Assembly: GCA_035048485.1 (NCBI GenBank)
Contig: CM068582.1
Coordinates: forward strand, 32,553,596 to 32,617,595
Direction: 5' to 3'
DNA from: Pteria penguin
Lineage: Eukaryota > Mollusca > Bivalvia > Pterioida > Pteriidae
DNA: 64,000 bases
Part shown: one piece after another, positions 30,295-40,798 of the stretch
How the letters are laid out: each line of letters opens with the position of its first letter
Position numbering within the stretch: position 1 is the stretch's first letter
Translations under genes and position numbers: made by a program
The notes under the pieces: generated by a model
What the model was told of the DNA's origin: nothing
The model's database searches: none
The model's input: only the letters and a program-made list of their open reading frames with translations

Positions 30295-31127
30295 CGGCTT
30301 TTTAGCTCATCTGAGAGCGAGCATTTCTGATTATCTGTTGCTCGTCTGTCTGTAAACTTTTATTATTTTTGACCTCATTAGAACCGCTAGAAGGATTTTG
30401 ATGAAACTCAACCTATATGAAAGAGAAAACTGAAGACATCTGAGAAAGCTGTATGACAAAACTCACCAAGAACATGCACACAAAACATTATAATAATAGA
30501 ATATACACGGAAAAACGACATTACAAAAATATTCGTTTGTGCTGCGGTTACGATATCGACTTAGGACGGTCAATTGACGTAACAAACGTCATTCAGTTTG
30601 TGTGGTTAACCGGTTTACCTTCCCATTCACCACAAAAGCAGCACAAGCATAGGACACGCATTTAAAAATATATAAATAATCCTCCATATAGAGAGCAAAG
30701 ATCAACAGGTTTCTCAAGAATAGAGGTCATAAAATTTTATTACACACGAAAAGTTTATAGAATAGTATGTTGCCATCAAAAATATGTAAGGCGACATCAA
30801 CATAAGTAAACCGTGCTCTGCCCGTCTATACTGAAGCCTAGCTCAGATCTTTGATCAATATTATAGGAGTCCCGACTAACAGTCAGAGGGGGCGAGGATC
30901 AGGACATTCTCTCCTCTGAAAAGGTTTGGACAAGGCCCGTCATAGAGTCCCTACCGCCCTGTTAGTCAGCCTGCAACGCTCAAGCAAAAGTCTGCATTGG
31001 GTTGTAGAGGGACCCAATACAAGAACTATCGTCTTAGCGATGATCTCGGGGTCATACCGTCGATGAACCTTTGACCCTTCTTAGTTTGTACACTAGATCA
31101 CCATAGAAATTGGGATGGGATATTCCG
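30295..31127 (+). repeat. Interspersed repeat fragment plus 0.7 kb element, copy B
   Basis: 30295-30423 starts GCTTTTTTAGCTCATCTGAG and continues as the left part of the repeat seen at 4080. It is cut by the 0.7 kb element at 30424-31127, which matches copy A and, in reverse, copy C. The right end ACCATAGAAATTGGGATGGG plus ATATTCC corresponds to the outer end of copy C at 53403. Confidence 0.65.
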
Positions 31128-31313
31128 CTGGACACGTATTGTCAGATTTCTAAATTTAGATAAAATGTCTGAATAAGATCTGCAAAATTTACCAAAAGTT
31201 TTTCGAAGTTTATGATATCTATAACCAAGGACTTATAAGTCCTGGCTATAACCATGAGTAAGAAGTTTAAAAGTCATTTGAGAATCTTTTTGCGTGAAAA
31301 TCCAAAACATTTC

Positions 31314-31625
31314 TCTCTTTCCTCATTTCTTCTTCCTTTCTTTCTACCTTTATTTCTTTCTTTTAGTCTGTCTTTCCGAGATTCTTCTGTCAATCTGTCA
31401 TTCTTCTTTCTTTCTTTTTACTTTCTTTCCTCAGTTTGTCTGTCTGTTTTTCTTTATTATTTCTTCATTTCTTTCTTTTTCATTTCTTCTTCCTGCCTTC
31501 CTTCCTTTTTCTTTTAGTCTGTCTTTCGATCTTTTTGTCTGTCTGTCTTTCTTCCTTCATTCCTTTCTTTCTTCATATCTTTCTTTCTCTTTTTTCTTTC
31601 TTCTTTCTCTTTTTAATTTTTTTTC
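31314..31625 (+). repeat. Polypyrimidine tract
   Basis: About 310 bases of almost pure C/T, dominated by TTTC, CTTC and TGTC units. The open frames within it (Phe/Leu/Ser only) are artefacts of composition. A (CA)n run follows at 31672-31712. Confidence 0.85.
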
Positions 31626-31732
31626 TCACTTCTTATCTAATATAGAATCCTAGTATATCTCACTATAAGAGACACACACACACACACACAGACACACAGA
31701 CACACACAGACGCACACAAACATATATATATA

Positions 31733-32185
31733 TAAAGACAAATTAGACAAACATATAAAGCACAAAGACACTACAGCTAACAATTAAGGCACCCTATATT
31801 TCACTTATATCCGTTCCCTTTAATATTGGCTATTAAAGCTCGGCTTTGTGGAGCTCGGGTAGCTCAGTCGGTTAGAGGGTCGGATGCATGACAGCTAGGT
31901 GATTCGGAACCATAGGTCGTGGGTTCGAATCCCAGACGGGGAACGAATATAAGTGAAATATAGGGTGCCTTGTTAACTGTAGTGTCTTTGTGCTTTATAT
32001 GTTTGTCTAATTTGTCTTTATTTTCTACAGGTATTTCTTCGGAGATCCAAGGTCCATAGTACTCCCAGGTGTTTCACTGATTCTATTAGTGCTTTATATG
32101 TTTATTTCTCTTTCAGTGATATGTATTCTCTCAGAGGATCCGCCTGCGTTTACGCGGCCGTGTTGTCATGCTTGCGATTAGCTAA
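31733..32185 (+). mobile_element. tRNA-derived SINE, family 2, with inverted arms
   Basis: A tRNA-like head (31851-31943) has the A box TAGCTCAGTCGGTTAGAG and B box GGTTCGAATCCC. Arms at 31733-31817 and 31938-32021 are inverted repeats (for example CAAATTAGACAAACATATAA and its complement). The body that follows, with GGAGATCCAAGGTCCATAGT and GAGGATCCGCCTGCGTTTAC, recurs in reverse at 51290-51480. The element ends about 110 bases upstream of the RPL22 TOP tract. Confidence 0.7.
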
Positions 32186-32294
32186 TATATATATGTCTCT
32201 GTCTCTTTATATCACGACCTCCCTATTCGGATATCACAGTCCGGATATTTTTGAAATTTACAATTTCCTTTCCGTGCAAAGGCCTCGTTCTCAT

Positions 32295-32303
32295 CCTTTT
32301 TCT
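32295..32303 (+). promoter_or_regulatory. 5' terminal oligopyrimidine (TOP) tract of RPL22
   Basis: CCTTTTTCT lies 15 bases upstream of the short first coding exon of a ribosomal protein gene. TOP tracts at the mRNA 5' end place translation under mTOR/LARP1 control in animals. The exact transcription start is inferred. Confidence 0.6.
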
Positions 32304-32317
32304 ACACGAGGTCAACC

Positions 32318-35300
32318 ATGCCGCAGGTATGGAAAAGTGTGTCCCAAGTTTATGTGTTTTATTGCTAGTGTGGAGTGATTTGTTAATAATTTTTGTTGTC
32401 AATCAAATCTAATAATGCGTATACGGAATGAAATCATCTAAGAGACTGATTTCATTCTAAAATATTTGCTACAATAATCATTGAATAATGTGCTTTTCCT
32501 TTCCTTCTTCATTTGAACATTGTTTCATTCATGTTGTCTTTATTTTTCTTTTCAATTCAACGTTATAGTGCAAAGAGAACCAAATTGACATTCACACGAT
32601 TCACATTACATGTAAAATAGTATAACGGAAGTGTAAGAATTTTTTCTCCGTTTAAAATCCCATGATATGTTGTGAAGCCCCTCCCCTCTCCATTTTCTGA
32701 CTAGCCCTAGGTTACGGTTACCTTTCATGTTTATAGGACAACGTTATGAGGTATTTTGATGTGACATTAGTGATCAGATGGTTTCACAAATTCTTGTCTC
32801 GTTGACCTGGAAAAGACAATTGTAGGGTTTCACATTTGTCCAAGTGCTAGCTCGTGTGAGCAAACAATAGAAAGTCTCAGTCTGTAGCACCACTGTAGTG
32901 AATTGGCATGAAGAAAAACCTAATGACACATTAAAATATACCTTGCTGCTTAAGGTGGGTCTATTGCATAGGTCTTAATTTCTGCGATACATGTCTACTC
33001 CATATAAAATGAATATTCTTCATGTGATAGAATTCTGAAATTAAACACAGAACTAGCATGATTTCGAAGAAGGATAAAGAATGAAAATCAAGAAGGGAAG
33101 TTAACATAGCAAATGATGTACAGAACAGTCCAAGTGTTTTGAAGAAGTTGCTCAAAACACGGTGGGGAAAAAACTCCAAATCAGAATGGGAACCCAGGTG
33201 GAAATTTACCTGTGCTTACTCACACCTATTTGAATTACACTGTGTATTGTGTAATACTTGTATTTACTCCTGGATGTGGCCCATTGTGGCAGGTGGTAAT
33301 ATTATAAATCACCTGGACTGTACTGTTATGGTATGTAATAGTATCTGTGGTGTAACACGAAAGTGCTAATTAAGGCACAAGCTGTCACATTCAAAAATAG
33401 GGATAGGGGCACGAGTAAGTTTGTGCTAAACGAAAGACAACTGCATTGCAGTACATATAGCTGATCTGCAGTTGTTCATCGGTGTCAGTCTTCAGTGTTG
33501 TTAATGTTGAGAAATACACCAGACAAGCCATACCAGTTTAAATTACCACCATTTAAGTGGTTACAGGAAACAACAATTTGCCAAAAGCATACCAGGCTGA
33601 TTACCAATAAATACAAGTATACAACTGATGTAGGTAAATGTGAAAACTTTATTGGTTGTGTTGTATTGGAGATCCCTGTAATCTTGCACTGCTGTTCAGT
33701 GTGATGGGAGTAGATGGTGTGTTTTCTTTAGGTGTGCTGGCATCCTCCACATGTATAGTTTAGGCAAAACAGTTCCTTTCGCTATTAAGTATGAGTTTTC
33801 ATGTCAGACTGACACCAGGAGAAATCCTGCCACTTCAAATGGCTTGTTTCCAGGCATATTGCCAGTTTGAAATTCCTTGGATAACAAGTACTACATGTAC
33901 TTTTAAAGTGATAAGCCCAAGTTTTTCAATTCGCCTGTTGAAACAAATTTTGTTGAGAACCCTGCTAGTACTATGTTAAATGATAAAGTTATGACATTAG
34001 TTTGGTTGTTGCATGCATTTTTTATTTAAATTTTGTAGAACATAAAGAGAGCAGGTAAACCAGCTCAGAAGGGACAGAAAACGAAGAAGAAGAAGCAGTC
34101 CCTCAGATATGTCATTGACTGTACTCACCCCGTTGAGGATGGCATCATGGATGTTGGCAACTTTGTAAGGATATTCACATTCTTTAATTTAGTACTTTTA
34201 CTGTTGAATACTGTAAGCTTTTTGTGAACAAGCTCTGCATAGATTTGATTGAATCTTTTATAGAGCTAGTGTAACTCGATCTTCAAGGTGTTTAGCTAAA
34301 ATCCTGCTCATATTTCATTGGTTTTCTGTCCATCATGTGATTTTAAAAGCTAATGTTCGATGTTTTCATAGATATTGATGCTAGATGTAAAATTTATAGA
34401 GCAATGTATCTGCCAGGTGCCACCACCTTTAAGGTGAATTAGTACTGATATCGCATTGTACCAAAATTCATGTTTTGAAATCTACTGATTGTTGTATGGA
34501 TAGTCTGAATCTAGTAATGTTTGTATACTTAATATCATACGTTATATTAAAATCTTGGTATGTGATTAAGAGTATTTAATTATTCAAATCATGTACTAGG
34601 GTTGCCTTCCCTAGTATGGGTCTAGGGTCAATTCCCTAAATACCTGAATTAGGGTTCTCTTCCCTAATTCCATCTCTTCCTACCATTTTACCAGGAAAAG
34701 TTCCTTCATGAAAGGATAAAGGTTAATGGCAAAACTCAGAACTTTGGCAAAGAAGTAGCTTTAGAGAGGAACAAGAACAAGATCAATCTTCAATCAGAAA
34801 TACCATTCTCAAAGAGGTATAGAGTTGTCACTTTCTTAGTTTATTGAGTTAAAAAATGAAATAAAGACAAGAGGTTTGAAATCATATCACAGAAAAAGGT
34901 TCATTTGGTATGCTCCAAAACAGACATTCTAGATGATATTTTGTCTTTTGAGATGTGAACCATTTCATATTCAAACAGCATTATATTGCAGGATGAAGTT
35001 TCATTTCCTTTATATTTACTGAACTGTACCTATAAGTAAATCCTAGAGAAGTTGTTCAGATCTGAATGTCTTGCAGTCTAGTTCAAGTCTGAGTGTCTTG
35101 CAGTCTGAATATTTTATACATTATAACGAGAAAATTGAGTAGAGCCAAATAAATTGGTTTTTTACAATAACTCGGGACTTAAAAAAATGTTGACACCTGA
35201 TGTTGTTTACCCAGATGAAAGAATATTTAAAGATTGAAATAGTATCACATTGTAATGGTCTTACTGTAGATATGGTTTACCCCTTCATTTCAGGAAAGTA

Positions 35301-35529
35301 CTAGACTCTCTGATATCTTAGACAGTAAACCCAAAATGTTTTCCATGCATGTTTTATACATTCTTTGTTTTGTTCTTTTAGGTACCTTAAATACATGACC
35401 AAGAAATACTTGAAGAAGAATAACTTGAGAGATTGGTTAAGAGTGGTGGCCATCAACAAGGAGTCTTATGAGCTTCGCTACTTCCAGATCAATAATGAAG
35501 ATGAAGAGGAAGATGAAGGTGATGAATGA
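32318..35529 (+). CDS. RPL22: Large ribosomal subunit protein eL22
   Basis: Four coding exons: 32318-32326 (only M-P-Q), 34039-34164, 34695-34816 and 35382-35529. Introns are GT-AG and phases agree, giving 134 aa against 128 in human. Residues 4-24 are a Lys-rich leader ([18 protein letters not shown]). The core carries the eL22 signatures [32 protein letters not shown] and [15 protein letters not shown], and the tail is acidic ([10 protein letters not shown]). It is an rRNA-binding protein of the 60S subunit. A nine-base first coding exon next to a TOP tract is usual for ribosomal protein genes. The start ATG is preceded by ACC, a good Kozak context. I looked for C/D snoRNA boxes in the introns and found no convincing pair. 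Confidence 0.95.
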
Positions 35530-35595
35530 AGCTGATCTTCCACATCTTTACAGACAATACTGCACAATATTATATATTATTATGTATTTGTTGTG

Positions 35596-35601
35596 ATTAA
35601 A
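35596..35601 (+). terminator. Candidate polyadenylation signal of RPL22
   Basis: ATTAAA 67 bases after the stop codon, a common variant hexamer at the right distance. Confidence 0.5.
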
Positions 35602-35687
35602 ATGTCTGTAAACAATTTGTTTTCTTGCGAAATTGGTGGTTCATTTTCGTCACAGGTTTTGTGGAATCGATATATATCACATTATAG

Positions 35688-35692
<5 letters not shown>

Positions 35693-35721
<29 letters not shown>
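35693..35721. repeat. (TA)n microsatellite
   Basis: About 14 TA units just downstream of RPL22, within a small palindrome (ATAGTATTATATA and TATATACTAT). Confidence 0.85.
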
Positions 35722-36284
35722 TATGAAAACAAAAATATGTGGAAAGAATACATCAGTTATAGTGGTCATTGACCTTCGCTGAATTGGACATAACATTGAG
35801 CTGATAGTTACTGTAATCACTCAAGTCTCTGATTCATTTCTGGTTGAGATGTGTTTGTCACTTTCGACAGTTGATCAGCAAAGTAAGCCACATGGCAGTG
35901 GGAAGTTAACAAATCTTTTAGACAAAGTGGTGCAATGCAGTACAAAGCAAGCTCTTAAGAAAAACACCACCTCGACATCTTTGTTCCTTGTTGGAGTAAG
36001 TTGTAAAGTCCACCGCTGTACCTTGTGGTGCTGTTGTTTTCTCAAAATGTACATGTTTACCTCAATGAAAACTAGGTAAGTATGGAAGAGGTAATCCTGG
36101 TGTATTTCTATCAAAACACTGCACAATTTGGTGAGTATACATGATTTTATGTGCTACTATCCCTAGACAGGAACAGCAATTCCAGGTGAAATTGTATGCC
36201 CTGCCATTGAAAATGGTCGTGGCATGCAATACTACCCCTTTCGTCATTTCATTTCCATGTTCATTAATGCAATAGATGCTCATA
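35722..36284. other. Gene-free stretch
   Basis: No supported gene. Frames of up to about 85 codons on both strands have no recognisable content. Confidence 0.45.
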
Positions 36285-36600
36285 TTGAATTGAAATTTGG
36301 TATGCTGATACATCACGAGATGATCGAGGTCGAGTACTGATTTGAGTTGGGTTGAATAATTTTTGAGTTCAGCCCCTTGGACTTTTGTAACTAATGGCTT
36401 CTGTGCTCTATCACTGTGTTGACTTCAAATTTGGTATATACATGCATCACCAGGATATCTAGGTCAAATATTTTGCTTGCATAAAGGACAAATAATTTTG
36501 ACGGAGTTAGGCACATACTGACTTGATATTTGGAATACAGATAGGTAATGATAATATCTAGGTCGTAGTGCAGGTTGAATGAGTTGTACCCCTTTGACTG
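36285..36600. repeat. Diverged tandem repeat, about 120-bp period
   Basis: Three units share 'ga.tt.(a/g)a.atttggtat', a CATCA(C/G) block, 'gat(a/g)tctaggtc' and TTGA... before the next unit. They are strongly diverged and non-coding. Confidence 0.5.
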
Positions 36601-36619
36601 ATACATGTATATGGTAACT

Positions 36620-36865
36620 GACTGGGTGTGACTCCCGTCATGGATGCTTCGGCGCCCTGTCTTGCGCATGAAACGGTAAAATCTGAGGTGGCGTGGCACG
36701 TGAAGGATCCTTTACTGCTTCGGGACGGTCCGTTGCAACCAATGACTTGTTTTTTAAGTCCTTGGTTGCAACAGTATAAAATTCTACGCGATGCATCAAT
36801 GCCGTCATCATGCACGTGAACTAATCATAAAGTGACGTAAAACAATTAATCGTTTCATAATCCAG
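36620..36865 (+). mobile_element. tRNA-derived SINE, family 1, copy 3 (diverged)
   Basis: In plus orientation it matches the reverse complement of 800-1060: GGCACGTGAAGGATCCTTTA, ACGGTCCGTTGCAA and, at the tail, AAGTGACGTAAAACAATTAA. A short palindrome (GTTGCAACCAATGACTTG and its near-complement) is inserted at about 36730-36772. The tRNA head is badly decayed. Confidence 0.6.
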
Positions 36866-37960
36866 CAATGTAACTGCTCAACTTGCCTGATGCGATATTC
36901 CTACTCCGTCTGGTGTGATTAATCCATTCATCAAAGACTAGGAGATACAGATACCATGAGTAAAATTCGTATTGAATCATGGGTATCACAAAGTCTTAAG
37001 TTTTGGTTGTTTAGAGTTTGAAGCAAAAATTGTCACTTATTTTATCTTCGCCAGTTATTCCGGGATTACTCGTTTCACAACCTTACATGTAAGAAATATC
37101 GATGTGTACCCTGATATTTTTGAATTTTGGGAAACACTACGCACAAAATAAACTGTAGTGCCGTTTTATTCCAAGTTGGAACAGAAATGACGCCACCTTC
37201 GCTTTTTTCAACGTTATAAAGTAAGGGTCCAGGTCACCTTTTAGAATGTTCAGAAATGGCGTAGTAACTTTATTCATTGGTACATATGTTTGCCCTGGTC
37301 AGAAAACGGCGCTTATTGTTTCTCAAAGTCATGCATCAGAGGCTAGTGTCGATTCGGGGGAAATAGTTTTGTACATCCCACGATTTCTATGCGCTTTATA
37401 CTTGGTAGAAATGGTCCTTTTAGCTAAGAAGGCGGTGTGTCATGACCCTCACCTAAGGATATGCATACAATTCCACGTCAATGTCAGGATAAATTTTGCC
37501 TGACACCAAGTCTGTATACACTTCATGAGAATAAATCCTTTCTTGATAGAAAGGTTCTGTACAGAACAGCTGTGTGCCTTGTCCTATACTCGGTGGCCTT
37601 GCCACTAAGATCAAGGTCACGGTCAACTCTACAGAAATTTACTTTTCATCAGGATAAGTTCATATCTGGTACAAACTCTCTTTGTAAGAAAGTAATGTGT
37701 CGTGGTTTTTACTTGGGGTTATCCATCAAATGTCAAGGTCACTTGCAACAGAGGATAGATTTTCTTCTCTGACCTATAATTTCTACGCTTTAACGGAACA
37801 CGTTCTTGCAGGGTAGACGAGGTCCTTGTACATTGTATAAAAGCGATATGTCGCGAATTCTTCTCCGGGTCATACGCGTTATGTAAAGGTCTTAAGTAAA
37901 CTAAGGAAAACTTTCATGTCTGGTTCACACTTTCTACCCACTATATTGACAAGTTAATAC
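36866..37960. other. Gene-free stretch with repeat traces
   Basis: 37200-37870 has phrases like GTGTCATGACC and CAAGGTCAC that suggest a decayed member of the AAGGTCA superfamily. No gene is seen. Confidence 0.4.
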
Positions 37961-38204
37961 TCGGAAGAAAGACTTTTCATGGAATGACTGTTTGTCAGTC
38001 ATGTTATTGAAGACATTTTAGTTCAAGACCACTGTCAACTTACTAGGAAGAAAGATTTCATGGAATGACCGTTTGTCAGTCATGTTATTGAAGACATTTT
38101 AGTTCAAGACCACTGTCAACTTACTCGGAAGAAAGATTTCATGGAATGACCGTTTGTCAGTCATGTTACTGAAGACATTTTAGTTCGAGACCACTGTCAA
38201 CTTA
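37961..38204. repeat. Three-unit tandem repeat of 81-83 bp
   Basis: Units start at 37961, 38044 and 38125 with (T)CGGAAGAAAGA and end ACCACTGTCAACTTA. They are more than 95% identical by eye. Each contains an internal palindrome TGACTGTTTGTCAGTCA or its variant. Confidence 0.9.
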
Positions 38205-40319
38205 AGTGAAATGGACGTGCTTTGAGATAATGGACTGAAATTTAGTGTATGGCTTCCTTATGAAGAAATGTTTTTATTGTGTATGATCTATTTCTATAAG
38301 TTGATATCATGAAATTAACCTATAGGCTTATTATGAGACGAGGGCTTCGCTTAAGGGATTATACTGGTACTGTAACAGTTCACGGACGTATTGCTGGTTT
38401 GAGCACAATGGGCAAGAAATTATCCAAAATTTTTATACAAAATAAAAGATATTTAAAAGAGAATAAGATCTTTCTGGTAAGAAAATTGATTTAATGCCTT
38501 CGAACTTATTTTGTCACAGTCTTACCTACTTTCAATATCCATACGCGGGGAAAGGTGCTCTTGATCAATGACCCTAAAATCAGTTTTAAAGGTCGAGTAA
38601 TGCAATATTTTCTTTATAAATATTTTTATAAGAGATTGACCTCTGACTTTATCAAATATCATGTCTTTTCATCCCCTAACAATATCAGTAGACTTGATCG
38701 TCCGGGAACTATTACAGTGAAGTCGGGGAAAAATGTCCGAAAAGGATAGACGTAAAAAGGCATAAAATATTTGGTTAATGTGCGAATTTCGCGAGGATTA
38801 GTTTCATATTTATTATTTACCATTCCTGGAAAATTAAAATTCAAAATGTGATATATCCAAATTTGATACAAATGTTCAAAGCATCTTTATGACCTGCAGG
38901 ACAACAATAAGACTGGATATCCTAGCGTTGATTCCGTTTCCTTCTGTGCCCATACATTTTACGTACATGTACATATGTATTTATACATTTTGTGTCTCTT
39001 CATTGATGTTTAAGGCGGAAACAATGGAAATCCTAAATATCAAACTATGTGTAATTAACCAATTGACCTAAAAGTAAGAGACAGAGCTCATTTAACGATG
39101 GAGTTCTGCTTGAAGGAGACACTCGTTAATTTAGAATAATTAATAGGTTAATTATAGTAAATTCAGGTCAGTACGGATTATTCTGCTTTTTTTAATGGTC
39201 TACACTGTCGAGGTTTTACTTAAAGAAATTAGAAATAAATACATGTATATTTCAAATAAATACAAAAAATGCATTTAAAATCAGGGAATTAGTATGTTAG
39301 AAGATTTTGAGAATTACACTGACAAGTAATGCTGATCCATTTGACATTTATTCAAAAAGGCGTAGGAAGCAAGTCAAAAGTGAGTGTATGTATGTGTGTT
39401 TGGGAAGGGGGGGGCGCTATGTAATATATATATTCTTAGGCTGGTATAGCCATACATGGTTAAATGTTCTATGTCATTATGTGTATGATCAGCCGAAAGA
39501 GTGGTTATACACCCCTTCCCCGCTCTTTTCAGGTACGCCAGTTGCTGTCATACAGATATTTCCGATATATATTGCCAAAATCTAAACTTGGTTTAATTGA
39601 TAAATAATATGCGAGTTTTTTTTTTCTTGTTTTACAAATAAGTAGGTCGAAACTGGTATGTCTAACAAAAACAAAACTTATTATAACACGTGGCATCTTT
39701 CTGTGGTAAGACATGTCACAGTCTGTACTTGGTATTTTATATACAAGTGACTTTAAAGCAAACAAAATATTCATGTTGAATTAGCTGTCCAAATTGCCAG
39801 CCTGCTAGTTTTAAATGTACAACATAGATAAGGTTTGTTCTAACGTACGACCTTGTTATGTATTTGATTAAGATTTAGATCGATTTAAGTTAACGACTGA
39901 ATAGACAGGGATAGGGTCAAACATATCATTACCTCTATACACACGGAAGTGTGTTGTCGGTGCAAAAATGTGAAATCAAAAGTGGCAAGCAATTTGTTGT
40001 CTTGAAAAGGAATTGAAATCGAAAATTGGGTAAGAACGCGTATTTTCTAATTGGGATATAATAGTAAATGATTATCAGTACATAGGACACTAATCGAAAG
40101 TGAGGGAGGGGGTGGGGTGTTACAAATCCTATTTCCCATAGTCAAAACAGGGGTTAGATTTTTATGTGACGTTCATCGTTTTATCACGTTACCCCTTCGC
40201 ATTTTATAAATATTAATTAAATTAGCAGAACTAAGCCTTGTTTAAGATGTTTGTCATGGTTACCTAGGTATATTCTGCACGTGCGAGAAATCGTAAACGA
40301 ATGCTTTCGTGTATTATTA
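38205..40319. other. Gene-free stretch
   Basis: A weak inverted pair around GTCCGTG..CACGGACG-like sequence near 38380 and GATCGTCCGGGAAC near 38695 is visible. No gene with recognisable domains; short frames only. Confidence 0.45.
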
Positions 40320-40532
40320 GGGAGCAACCATTTGATTTTTAAGGGAAAGGGGGGGGGGAGAAAAAAAAAGTCCGGCTCAAATTTTGGGGCAAAAATAATC
40401 CGGCTCGAAGGGCCGACAAAAAATAACAATAAATAAAAAAAAAAAAAAAAAATCCGGCTCTGAAATTTGGCAAAAAAATATCCAGGCCGGTGAAAGTCTT
40501 CCGCCCCGCCCCCAAATCATATGTTTGCTCCC
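40320..40532. mobile_element. PIF/Harbinger-type MITE candidate
   Basis: The ends GGGAGCAACCATTTGATTT and its near-complement (17 of 19 match) are flanked by TTA on both sides (40317-40319 and 40533-40535). A 3-bp TTA/TAA target duplication is the hallmark of PIF/Harbinger. The 213-base interior is low-complexity, with G9-11 and A-runs and three copies of TCCGGCTC. Confidence 0.65.
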
Positions 40533-40798
40533 TTATGGTAGATTGCTGAAAAACGTACGCTCCTCTTGAATATTGTATGGTAATAGCATATTTGGTATAC
40601 ATATGTCAATTAATATGCTTCCCATTTTCATAAAAGCAATCATAAAAGATTTTTTTCATAAATCATTCCTTTTTGGTTCATTTTGGGTTTGTGCAACTCC
40701 TTTTTCTAAAGTTCTAATCTGTTACTGTATTAGTATCTATTGGTTATTTATATATCAGGGATAACAAGGACTCAGTTTCTATACAGCATGCTGCATAC

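Noticed and set aside
31254..31653. Phe/Leu/Ser-rich frames up to 119 codons
   Set aside because: Product of the polypyrimidine tract; three overlapping frames are open at once.
31851..31943. A functional tRNA gene
   Set aside because: It has A and B boxes but the interior is too long, the stems are poor, and a second copy has the same body, so it is a SINE head.
34165..35381. C/D or H/ACA snoRNA in RPL22 introns
   Set aside because: No paired C (RTGATGA) and D (CTGA) boxes with terminal stem were found at a sensible spacing.
36391..36815. Minus-strand frames of 85-102 codons
   Set aside because: They fall in a diverged tandem repeat and a SINE, with no protein similarity.
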